From Phocaeicola paurosaccharolyticus JCM 15092 (GTDB lineage Bacteria; Bacteroidota; Bacteroidia; Bacteroidales; Bacteroidaceae): DNA of 64,000 nt. Each line of letters starts with the position of its first letter. Position 1 is the first letter of the stretch. Both the position numbers and the translations under genes were made by a program. Shown here in pieces: positions 26,996-37,438 of the stretch. The stretch spans positions 124,001-188,000 of the forward strand of contig NZ_BAJR01000002.1 in the NCBI RefSeq assembly GCF_000613805.1. The letters are read 5' to 3'. The notes under the pieces are model-generated. The model saw only the letters and a list, made by a program, of their open reading frames with translations. It made no database searches and was not told the origin of the DNA.

Positions 26996-28362
26996 TTAGT
27001 CCAACAAATTTACGAGTTCTTGCTTCATTTCATCGTCTATCTCTCTATAACGGCGAAAAGCCTTGCTGCCTTCCTTATGTCCAGATACCGATGAAACCAA
27101 ATCAGGGTCTTTCACCTTTTTATACATATTGCCGATAAAAGTCTTTCGAGCCGTATGTGTGGTGGCAACCTCATACAGATATTTCTGCTCAGGCTTACGG
27201 GTCAAAGGATTAAGCACCGTAACGATTCTGTTCAGTTCGGCAAGTTTGAAAGCTTCCTTAATGGCCTGATTGTATTTCTGCTCCGATATGAATGGAAGCA
27301 AAGTTTCTCCATCATAGTCTTTGTAGCGTTCAAGAATGGTTTTGGCGATGTCGTTCAATGGCACTCTCACCGTTCTTGGATTATGATTGCGTGTCTTTCC
27401 TTGAATGTACTCTAATGCACCATTCACGAGGTTTTTCTTCGTGAGCTTATAAAAATCGCCTACACGACAACCCACCACACTTTGGAATACAAAAATGTCA
27501 CGTTGCACGGCCAGTTGCGGACGCATGGATAAGTCCGCTTCGAAAAGCTGGTTACGTTCCTGCAAAGTCATATAAACAGGAGTTCCGTAAAGACATTCTT
27601 CAATCGGGAATTTGTCAAATGGGCGGTTTATGGTCTTACCTTGATTATAGCACCATATAAAAAAGGTACGTATACGCGAGAAGCAATCAATGAGCGTATT
27701 CTTTCCTCTGGGTTGTGGAGTACGCTTTTCGGGAATAGTAGCGTAAATCTCAGGATATTCTTCGGCGTAAGCGTGTTCATTCTCCATAAAATCCCAAATG
27801 TCTGCAAGCGTATCTTTGGTAACTGTATTTATGTCCAGTGAAAAGTCTTTCATGCCCCTTCTTGTTTCTCTGATGAACAGCTCATAGCGCATGAGTGCTC
27901 TTTTTACCACACGGAAATTCTTTTTCCTCACTTCCGACAGACTATGCTTTTCCAAAAACTCGTCAAACAGTTCGGCAAAAGTTGGTGGATTTTCAGCGGC
28001 CAGTTCTTCTTCCGTCTTGTATTTGTCCGGGTGATGGAATTTGTCTATCACTTCTCCTAACCATCCGCTGTCGGCATCATCCTATATTCCCTTTCAATCA
28101 TTCGGGTCAATGCCTGTACCTTATGGTTCAAGTCTATCTTTTCATCTTCCGGCACCAAAGCCACACGGTCTTTATATCCCTGCTTTTCTGGGCTCCAATG
28201 GTTGGGGCTAATGGAAAGCTCACTTGCCGCCTTGATGTCTTTCTTTCCGTCACGCAGGCGGAAATAGATGGTGGCTTTGGTCTCCAAATCATTCTTCTTT
28301 GCCGTTTTTCGTATGAATGCAGTCACTTTCATAAGCTTCGATTCTATTTCTGGATTGAACAC
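26996..28362 (-). CDS. Tyrosine site-specific integrase, frameshifted
   Basis: It catalyses integration and excision at the tRNA-Leu 3' end. The first frame (28362-28057) is the N-terminal Arm DNA-binding domain (IYFRLRDGKKDIKA, ISPNHWSPEKQGYK). The second frame (to 26996) has the SAM-like core-binding domain and the catalytic domain: Arg in VVGCRVGDF, HTARKTF (His-x-x-Arg), SGHKEGSKAF and the nucleophile Tyr in FRRYREID. The junction near 28076-28082 requires one extra base; the corrected product is about 455 aa, normal for the family. If the lesion is real, the element is locked in place. Confidence 0.88.
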
Positions 28363-28377
28363 TGCAAAGATAGTGAA

Positions 28378-28396
28378 TTGTTCCCAAATTGTTCCC
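28378..28396 (-). repeat. Candidate right arm-type integrase sites
   Basis: Two TTGTTCCC copies 11 bp apart, just upstream of the integrase start, matching those at the left end (18751-18770). Confidence 0.5.
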
Positions 28397-28538
28397 GTTT
28401 ATCCCAAATTTGTTTCAATCCAATTAAATTGAATCATTTTTATATCCCGATATAAGTATTTAATAATCAGTTTGGTTTAGTTTAAACTTCATCGTTTTAC
28501 TATTTAAACTGATTGTTCCAGTTTTAATATTTCAAATG

Positions 28539-28551
28539 CGGGTCTGGGTAC
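28539..28551 (+). other. attR of the mobilizable element
   Basis: CGGGTCTGGGTAC, an exact copy of the last bases of the tRNA-Leu plus one base. It marks the chromosome-proximal end of the element. Confidence 0.85.
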
Positions 28552-28566
28552 TTTTCACAAAGAAAC

Positions 28567-28595
28567 AAGCCTGTAAATCAAGTATTTACAGGCTT
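28567..28595. terminator. Terminator beyond attR (displaced tRNA terminator)
   Basis: AAGCCTGTAAAT and ATTTACAGGCTT form a 12-bp stem followed by TTCTTCTT. It sits 15 bp past attR, the distance expected for the original tRNA-Leu terminator. On the minus strand it can also end the RND operon. Confidence 0.7.
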
Positions 28596-28607
28596 TTCTT
28601 CTTAAAT

Positions 28608-28627
28608 TTGCACCACAATTGCACCAC
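28608..28627 (+). repeat. TTGCACCAC tandem repeat beyond attR
   Basis: TTGCACCAC-AAT-TGCACCAC: two copies about 11 bp apart. The layout (att, terminator, short direct repeats) mirrors the left end of the downstream-integrated element, so these may be arm sites of an older element. Alternatively TAAATTTG here is a -7 promoter element. Confidence 0.4.
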
Positions 28628-28678
28628 TTGATAAAAACGTTATTTCACCTCACATTTTAATGTTCAGCCATAATTCTA

Positions 28679-31600
28679 TTATTGTCTCTTCCTCTTAAAT
28701 CTCATGAATATCGGCATAACGAATATTATTGCAACGAGGGAGAGTGTCAGTCCACCAGTCACACCAGTTGCAAATGAGAACCAGAAAGGTTCTTCCTTGC
28801 CACCGAAGAAGAACGGAATGAGGCCCATTATCGTGGAAGCCACAGTAAGAAAAACTGGAATAATCTTGTGGTTGTAGGCTTTCACATACAGTCGTATAAA
28901 GTCGGTATTTGCAGTGGAACGACGGATGATATTGTATTGATTGAGAATATAGATTCCCGAATTCACCGTGATACCGCAAAGAAGTACAAGCGAAGCGAAT
29001 CCTCCAGCTCCGAATTCTGCTCCCGTGAAATAGAAGGTGAGGAACGTTCCGATCAGTGTCACAGGAATAATAGAAATAATCACGACTGTAGCCCTTAATG
29101 ACTCAAACAGAATGGCGCAGAGAAAGAAGATGATGACAACAATCAGCGCAATAAGCCCGTATTTTGTTGCTTCTTCTTCGCTCATGGAGAAAGAAGGAGT
29201 TGAACATTTATATCCCACCGGTAGTGTCTTTCTGAAATGTTCCATCACCTCGTCGATGTATTTGAACGAGTAGTTGTAACTACCCAACACGTTACACGCG
29301 ATGTTTAGTACGTATTCCTGATTCTCACGATGAATACTGTTTTTGGCAGTCCTACGTTCAATCTTCATAAGGTCAGGCAACATCAAGCTTGCGTCTCTGA
29401 CCTGTATTGCCGCATTATTCAGATTCCATAGATCGAAGGAGTCGTAGGTCAATGGCTTCAGTACTATTTCTGATGACACATATCTATCATGATATACACC
29501 TGCCCTGTTTCCATTCAGCATACCTGACAGAGTTCCATGCACGCTACCTGCAGAAGTTCCATACAGACTGAAGCGATCCTGTGAATATCTCATGTGGAAC
29601 TCGTCTTCTAATCTTTGCTGTCCAGGCGTTTCAATCAACAAGTCCTGAACGCGATTGTTGGCTCTCATATAGTCAGCGATGTCCTCTGCCAGTCGGTTTA
29701 AACGAGCATAATTGAATCCTGATATAGTAATGTTGTTATTTCTGTATTGTAGGTTAAGGGAATTGCTGAATCCACGCTGACTCACGCCATATGTGCTCCA
29801 GTCCGCTCCACCTATGCTGATAACCTTACCAATCACTTTATTTTCCAGCTGATAAGGAAATCCCGTCTGTGCATATTCCTTCTTAAAAACAACCTCCACA
29901 GACCCCCTTCCGCCATTGATACGTGTGGTGAAGGTCTTTATTTCCTTGAAGGTCTTAAGAAATTCTTCCAGGATTTTCATTTTCTCATTAAGTTGGGTGG
30001 ATGTTCCTCCCAATGGCATCTGTGCTCGGATGTTAAGAACCATGTCTTTCTCTTCCTCGCGGGAATTACCCTCATTCAGCGACTGGGCAAACAATCGCAT
30101 TGTTCCACCAAACACCTTCGACAAAGGTTCCTTCAGCGTACTTTGGAAGAAATCACTACCCAATGTCTTATTGTAGAGAGTTTCATACCATTTCTGTTCG
30201 CTTCTGCTTCCTTTATCATAGTAGAAATCATTCTCTCCCAACCCTTTCGGCAATGCATGAAACGGTATACCAAAAGCTACTATCACCAAGATTATATAAA
30301 TCCACCTATGGCGACTGGTGAAATTAAGATAACCACTATAAAAACGGTTCCATTTCACCACTCCTCTGATATGTCTGAGAGATTCATTATGACTGTTATA
30401 ATGCATGGTCTCTACAAGCGAAGGAACAAAGAAATAGGCCACAAGCAGGGATATGGTCAGGTTTATGATGACAATCCATGAAAAGTCATAGAGATTGTCC
30501 TGCAGATTTTTCGGAAGGAAGAAAATTACAATCAGCGCACCGATGGTTGTAAGCAGGGCTGCCAAAATAGCTAAAAATGCCTTACGATTTCGGTAATAGC
30601 TGTAGTGGTCGGCCATTACTATGGTCGAATCGATAATTAGTCCCAACGAAACAGTGATACCAGCCAAGGAATAAATGTGCAGTTGAATGCCAAACATCCA
30701 ATAAGCAATGGCTGAAATAAGCAAATTGGCAGCTAATGCTACAGAAATGATAAACAGATATTTCAAGTTACGGTTGCTGAGCCATACGAACAACAGCAAC
30801 AAAATCAGCGACAGCAGTGTTCTGCTCACCAGTTTAAACAGCTCTTCTCGTTGTGTCTTCGCTTCGTCATGATAAAGTTCCACATACACACCTTTTCCCA
30901 TATTCGCTTTGATAGACTCCATCTCTTCCTGCACTTTGTCCGATAGAGATATCATGTCAGCATCCGCCGGAACATGAATACTTAGGTATATGGTGTTCAT
31001 TCCGTTCACGCGATAGTAAGACCATGGTTCGTAGTCCTTGTAATGATATGTTGCCAAGTCATTCAGATAGAAAATCTTACCTTCGGCGTTGGCTATTGGC
31101 ATATTTTCCAATGATTTAGAGAATTCAGCCGTTGCCAGACGCAGTGCCATACTTTCCATCGTTCCGGATGGCTTTTGCTGCCAGATTTTTCCGATAATCT
31201 CGTCACGGCCAATGAAGTTTTGAATAGCTTCCGCGATGTTATAGCCTGTCAAACCGCATGCAGCTAGTTTGGTAGGATCATAACACATCTCGATGTAACG
31301 GCCGGTGGTGCCGTTGACTTCCACCTTCGATACGCCGGAAACCCGTTCCAAAGGTCGGGCTATCTGTTGATCAACATAATTTTTTATCTGGTCTGGCTGT
31401 AAATCCGCATGGATCATATACAAGAGCAGCTGTTTGTTCTCATTATGCGAAGAAGATCCCGTTATCACCTCACCTCCCGACAGTGAAGGATAACCGACAC
31501 CTTGTGGCAAACGACTGTATGTCTGCCTGAGCAGGATGATATTTCAAATCTAATCGATGAGACATCAGATTCAGGCTTCAATTGTACACGAATCTCGCTC

Positions 31601-31848
31601 CTTCCGAAATATGAGTCTGACGAGACACTTTCAATACCCTTCACTGATGTAACGATTCCTTCGATTGGTGATGTCACGTTCTGCTCCACCACTTTGGCTG
31701 ACACCCCGGGCCAGTCAAAATTAATGGATAGAGTTTTTCCTTGCCGTTCCATAGGTTCCGTACCCACTTTCAGCATAGGCATCACAGCGGCTCCGATAAC
31801 CATCAGAACCACCATCGTCATTATGATTGTAAAATTGGAGTACTTCAT
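28679..31848 (-). CDS. RND efflux transporter, second pump subunit, frameshifted
   Basis: An inner-membrane proton-driven exporter of the AcrB/MdtC/CusA superfamily. The first frame (31848-31465) has TM1 and the start of the porter domain; the second (open from 31510) carries the rest, with large periplasmic loops and two sets of TM helices. TM4 reads GLIIDSTIVMAD, with a single Asp where AcrB has two. The junction near 31534 needs one extra base (probably a third C), restoring SSLLRQTYSRLPQGVGYP; the corrected product is about 1056 aa. It is the last gene of the operon and overlaps the other RND gene by four bases. Confidence 0.85.
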
Positions 31849-34800
31849 TTTCTGTTACGGTAAATAATATAGTAAACCATAGGCACAAAGAACATACTCA
31901 CAGCAGTTCCTATGGTCATACCGATGATGATGGTCAGTGACAAAGGGTACTGCATGTCATCACCTATACTGCCTTTCGAAAGGAATGGCAGCGAGGCAAA
32001 AATAGTGGTCAGTGATGTCATAACTATAGGCAACAATCGTTCATGTCCTGCAGTCAAGATTGCTTTGATTAGTGGCATACCTGCTTTTCTACGACTATTA
32101 ATCGTATCAATCTTCAGAATGGAGTCATTGATTACAATACCTCCCATAACAATCAAGCCTATCATCGACATTATGTTGAGCGTCTCCCCCATCGCCCATA
32201 GACAGAGAATTACAAAGAGCACGTCAATTATCATTTCGGACAAAATGATAGTTGGCTGCACCAGACTTTCAAACTGAGCTGCCAGAATAAAGAAGAGCAA
32301 CAGGAGTGAAATGACCAAGATGCCTACAAGTTGACCTACAAGTTTTTGTCCTGAGAAATACGCACCATCCATGCTTACATTAACCTTTTCGTGTTTGCGG
32401 TCATAATCCGTCACAAAGTCTAAAATCCGCTCCACATCACTTGATGAAGCATAGATATTCACAGGATAGAATTGACCGGCGTCATTGCCATACAGATGCT
32501 TGTAGTCATCAACCATTCTCTCTGTGATGATATAGCTCAATGGTATCTCGTTTCCTTCGTCCGATATCACACTACTCTGCATGAGCACACTGCGATTGTC
32601 ATTGTTGGCACCCAACAAAACGGGAACATTGCTCACGCCTCGGTTTATACTCAGCACATCATTTCTGCCCACCAGTTCCTTCAATCGTCTGGAAAGTGCA
32701 CCATAGCTGACATGATAAAAACTCATTTTCTCAACATCTGCCACCATCTGTAGGTTTTCCTCCGTCACAACGGCAGGTATTATCACCTGTGGAAAGTGTC
32801 GTTTCAAAGTGTCTGTAAAAGCTTGGCCACTTCCACCTTTGGTCTGCGTCCGTCGCCATCCCTAAGCATAATCATCAAATCCGGTTCATCCGATGAGAAC
32901 ACCATATTAAGCAAATTGCTCGATGGTTCCGATTTCACTGTTGCCTCAGGATAGCGTCGTCCTATTTCACCGGAAATGTTATCAATAGCTTTTCTAAGTT
33001 CAGATGGTGATTCACACTTCATATATATCAATGCCTCCGATGGTGTAATATCCGGAGTATGCGACAACAGATAATCCTGTGTTCCCACCAATGATGTGTA
33101 GGTTTCCACGTTCTTTTGTTGAGTCAGGATATCATTGATTCTGCTGTCATTCTCCTGTGCTGATATTCCACTGTTCCAATCTACCTTCATCATACCGTCT
33201 GAATAATCAATATCAGGTAGCGTCTGTTTATCTATCAAAAAAAATATTAGAACTGTTACAGGTATAATGAGAATGAAGATGACTATACACGTTTTTGAAT
33301 GCTTCATCACCCAATGGAACACTCGTTCATAGCCTCTTAAAAGTCTAGTATTCTCATTCTTTGCCTTGTCTTCAGGAGCTACGGTCGCATGTCTATAGTT
33401 CAGTTTGAAATAAACGGGCAATACCAGCATAGCTACTGCCAGTGATGAGAACAAAGAGATAGTGATACCCATCGACTGGTCATAAAACAACGAGCCGGCT
33501 ATACCGCTCATGAATATCAGCGGAATGAATACAATACAGGTGGTGAGTACCGAACTTAGCATTGCCGTAAACACCTCGCCCGTTCCCTTGTCAATAGCAT
33601 CAGTCAAAGGCATGCCTCCTCTCCATTTCTGCAGGATGTTGTCTATCACGATGATTGAGTTGTCCACAATCATACCCACACCTAGTATCAGTCCCGACAA
33701 TGAGATTATGTTGAGTGAGATACCTATGACATAGAAGCAAATGAAAGTGGTAATTAGCGACAGCGGAATGGACAGAGCCACAAGAATTGCCAGTTTCCAT
33801 CTGCGCATGAACAGCAGTAGTATAAGAAATGTAAAGAAAGCTGCAGCCAAGAGGTTCCATTCAAGGTTGTTGATTGAATACGAAAGCAACTCAGTTTGAT
33901 CACGGGTGATACTGAATTCCATCTCCGGATAAGCCTGTTCAAAATCATTGATTACACCGCTCACCGCATCTTTCAGGTCATCCATTCTGGCGTCACTCTG
34001 TTTGATGACAGCCATAGACACACAGTTGCGTCCGTCATGGCGTACTATTCCATTTCTGACAGCAGGGCGTTCTTCAATCTTACATAAGTCCTTTAACTGA
34101 AACAGTCGTCCCTCATGACGAATATATATGTTCCTTATGTCGTCAATGGTGAGAATCTGACTGTCAAAGTGGATATTATATCGATAAATACCGTCAGCAA
34201 TAGTCAATGCAGACAATTGAATGTTGTTGTCACTGATGGCGCGTTGAATATCATCCTCCGAGATGCCCATTGCAGCCATAACACCAACATTGGGAATACA
34301 AGTTATCTCCGATGTGGTTGTACCGCTGATATCGACCATAGCCGTAGGAGGTAACTGTTCAATGCGTTTTATCACCACGTTGCGGGCAAATTCACTCAGA
34401 CCTGCAAATCGGTTATCAGCATCACCTCCCTTTTTCTCATCCTTGAAGGCTATGTCCAGATAAAAGGCCGGGATGTCCGTCGCACTGGCTTTCACCACTT
34501 TCGGACGGTTCATCTCCTTTGGCATTCTCGGCATGGACATATCTATCTTTTCGTTGACATCAATAAAAAGAAGATCGACATCACTACCAGGTGAAAACCT
34601 AAGAAGAATACTTCCACCGTCGGCTCTGGCATCACTAGTCAGACTCTTCAGTCCTGTCACCTGCGACAGTTGGTTGCGAAGCGGTTCGATGGCCTGCTGC
34701 TCAACCTCCTGCACGGAAGAACCGGGCATCTCCACCTTAACCGTGATTTGAGGGATGTCCACGTCTGGCATCAACGACACAGGCAGTCCAGTGATGGAAA

Positions 34801-34873
34801 CAACACCTATGACGACAACGGCCACAATGATCATCGTCACCGCTATCGGTCTATGTATGATATATTTTATCAT
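31845..34873 (-). CDS. RND efflux transporter, first pump subunit, frameshifted
   Basis: An AcrB/MdtB-like proton-driven pump with TM1 at the N-terminus (IIHRPIAVTMIIVAVVVIGV), a porter domain beginning PDVDIPQITVKVEMPG and TM4 GMIVDNSIIVID with one of the two family Asp residues. The first frame ends at 32804; the remainder (frame open from 32807) holds the second porter repeat and TMs 7-12. One added T at about 32806 joins LLQTL to LKRHFPQVIIP and gives about 1009 aa. It overlaps the MFP stop and the next RND start by four bases each. Two adjacent RND genes with one adaptor suggest a heteromeric pump like MdtBC. Confidence 0.86.
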
Positions 34874-35954
34874 TCTTCACTATTTGCTATGATTTTCACT
34901 TTAGTTCCGTCTGCCAGATTCTGGTTACCCGATGTAATGATGACATCTCCCTTATGTAATTCAGTTTCCTTTACGGCACATCCCCTGATGGAATGACTGT
35001 TCAGATTACTGTGGGCAATATCCACGTAAGTCCATACAGCTTCACCGTTTTTATAGATAAATGCCACATGATAACCATCTCGTTCCACTACAGCATCCTT
35101 CGGAACCACAAACGAGTCATACACTTCATTTTCTATGATGACCTTCACGTTCATACCGTCTATCAGTTTGTCTGAGTCATTCTTGATTCTGGCCTTCACG
35201 AGAATCAGTCCCTTTTCGCTGACTGTAGGATTGATGTTCACCACCTCACCGCTCGCTGGGATGGCATCATTAGCAAACGGACTCACCATCACGTGCTGTC
35301 CCTTCTGTATATTCTTCAGTTCAGCTTCCATCACACTGAATTCAACATCAAAATAGCTGTCGTTAATCAGTGTACAGACCTTGTCCATACGCTGAAAACG
35401 GTTACCTGTCAAGTCAGCTATTCGTCCACTGAACGGAGCTTTGAGACTACACTCCTGCAGACGCTTCTGAGCCAACTCCAACGCATATTGTGAAGAGAAA
35501 TATCCTGATGTCACCTTTGCTCGGTGCATCACATCGGCAGGTACATTATCATCCATACCATCATATCCCAGTCCGATGAGTTTGTCAGAGAGTTCCACTC
35601 TTGCACGTTCCAAGTCACGTTGAGCACGTTCCTCTTCAAGCACCAAGCTCTGACGGTCTGTCTCGCTATCACCTCTCCTTTCTGCACCATGTCACCATTG
35701 TGTACATGTACAGCCACTACCGTTCCGCCATTTGAAAATGATAGTTCGCTCTTTGCTATTGCCTTTAACCGTCCGTTGCAAATCAACTGCTGGTGAAACG
35801 TCTGCGGGTTCAGGATAATAGTATCCACATAGATTTCTGTCGGAGCCGCTTCAGCTTTTCCCATGTCCGTCTTCTCTTCCGCGTTCTTATTGTTCTTGCA
35901 CGATGTCAGCATGCTGAGAATTATCAGCGATGTATATAGGATTGATGTTTTCAT
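34870..35954 (-). CDS. RND periplasmic adaptor (HlyD/MFP family) lipoprotein, frameshifted
   Basis: The membrane fusion protein that links the RND pump to TolC. It has a lipobox ending MLTSC (Cys19), a lipoyl-like half motif GGTVVAVHVHNGDMVQKGEVIA, a short coiled coil, the second lipoyl half QECSLKAPFSGRIADL, and beta-barrel domains. The first frame ends at 35529; the second is open from 35646. One missing base near 35655 explains the break, and the corrected protein is about 361 aa, normal for the family. It lies 3 bp after tolC. Confidence 0.86.
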
Positions 35955-35957
35955 ATT

Positions 35958-37433
35958 TTAGAATTTTCTTTTTACAATTTTATCAAAGTCTGCCGTGAGG
36001 TTTCTTCTATCCACCCAGTCATATAGAGTTGCTTTGCGAAGTGTATAATAGTAAGACCAGTACAATTGCAACTGACCAATATACTGTAGTTTGGCCGTCT
36101 CCTGTTCCTGCATGGCTGTATTCAGTTCCGTTACGCTCACGGTTCCGGTTTCAAATCGTTTCTTAGTTATTTCATAGCGTTCCTTAGAAATATCCTGAGC
36201 TCGCATTGAGGTGCGGCACTGTTCAGCCTGGAAACTGAACTGCAATGCCTGCTGACGTATGTTTTGCACATATTCTTCCTCGGCACGTTCTATCTGCGTC
36301 TTGGCCAGTTCTAGTTTGGACTGCGCCACCTTTACACGGCCTTTCTTAACACCCCAATCAAAGATCGGCATGGCCAGTGTAAGCCCCACTATCTCATTGT
36401 CACGAAGATGACTGTAGGCTGACGAGAAATTGTCGGCTGTTTGGTTAAAACCAATTTCACCGTTCAACTGCAACTGTATGCCTTTAGCCGATTTAGCCGA
36501 GGCCAAATTCTGCTTAGCAGCCAGAAGGGTCAGATCCTGACTGATTTGATGAGATGAGTTCTCCAATGCCTTCGAGAGAATGTCATTCTCAGTCACCGTA
36601 ATGTCCGTCACATTAGATGGAGGAATCAGTCTCACTTGCTGATAATCCCTGACTCCCATGTAGGAAAATAGGCTGAACAGAGAATTATCCATCTGTATAC
36701 GTGAATTCGTCACGGCGACCTTTGCGTTGAGTTTTGACAACTCAAGCTGTAGGATATCAGATTTTGTGATTGTACCCAGTTCGAATCTCTTCAACGAAAT
36801 ATCATAAAGTCGCGTCAGGTCTTCCAGTTTAGCCACATCCTGATTGTAGTTTGATTGAGCTGTAATCGCACTAAAGAAAAGATTGGTGGTCTGGATGGCC
36901 ACTGATTCCATACCTTCAAGATATACCTTCTTTGCACGTTCATATTCCTTTGGTGCAATCTTCTTTTGCCATTTCAGTGCATTATATGACCGAAGTGGTT
37001 GGGTGTAAGACAACCGAAGTGGCTGTGAGTTATAAGTTTTCAAATCATAGTTGAACTGATCCAACCTATTGAGATATGACTGGAGAGACAACGTACCTCC
37101 CAATGATGGCAACTGCTGATCGACCGAGAGCATCAGGTTGTTGGTCATAGAGTTGTTGTCCACATAGTTTATCTTACCTGTCTCAGCATCTCGTGCCTCC
37201 ACTCTTGAATGGTTGAAGTTCATCAGTCCTCCACTCAGATTGACAGCCGGCAACAATTCCGCTCGGAAGGAGCGATAAGTCCAGTAGTCGGCAGTGAACT
37301 GAAACTGTGCCAGTTTGGCGTCAAAGGAGTTTTCCTGTGATATTCTTATGGCATTCGTAAGAGTAAGCTGCTGAGCATGGACCTTTCCATAGGTCATTAC
37401 CATAAGACAATAAATATACAAGAGTTTTCTCAT
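35958..37433 (-). CDS. TolC-family outer membrane efflux protein
   Basis: A 491-aa outer-membrane channel with a signal peptide (cleavage after VHA) and two TolC repeats of long helices. Repeated motifs are KRFELGTITKSDILQLELSKL (about 245) and KRFETGTVSVTELNTAMQEQETAKL (about 440), the FxxG(T)xxxxxxL signature of the family. It completes the tripartite exporter with the adaptor and the RND pumps downstream. It is 5 bp after the O-antigen-ligase-like gene. Confidence 0.92.
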   Translation of the reverse strand: MRKLLYIYCLMVMTYGKVHAQQLTLTNAIRISQENSFDAKLAQFQFTADYWTYRSFRAELLPAVNLSGGLMNFNHSRVEARDAETGKINYVDNNSMTNNLMLSVDQQLPSLGGTLSLQSYLNRLDQFNYDLKTYNSQPLRLSYTQPLRSYNALKWQKKIAPKEYERAKKVYLEGMESVAIQTTNLFFSAITAQSNYNQDVAKLEDLTRLYDISLKRFELGTITKSDILQLELSKLNAKVAVTNSRIQMDNSLFSLFSYMGVRDYQQVRLIPPSNVTDITVTENDILSKALENSSHQISQDLTLLAAKQNLASAKSAKGIQLQLNGEIGFNQTADNFSSAYSHLRDNEIVGLTLAMPIFDWGVKKGRVKVAQSKLELAKTQIERAEEEYVQNIRQQALQFSFQAEQCRTSMRAQDISKERYEITKKRFETGTVSVTELNTAMQEQETAKLQYIGQLQLYWSYYYTLRKATLYDWVDRRNLTADFDKIVKRKF

Positions 37434-37438
37434 GTTTC

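Larger units (their letters stand above)
18694..28551. mobile_element. Integrative mobilizable element in tRNA-Leu(CAA)
   Basis: About 9.86 kb bounded by a 13-bp direct repeat. The integrase at the right end reads inward. Behind it come a gene of unknown function, an ORF6N gene, an excisionase-like HTH gene, a primase/helicase-like gene, and a relaxase with an accessory protein; the left third is cargo of unknown function. There is no type IV secretion apparatus, so the element would need a helper for transfer, like other Bacteroides mobilizable elements. TTGTTCC-type repeats near both ends are candidate integrase arm sites. Confidence 0.85.

Noticed and set aside
28603..28627. TTGCACCAC repeats as proof of integrase arm sites
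   Set aside because: The first copy overlaps TAAATTTG, a possible -7 promoter element, so this is kept as a weak possibility only.
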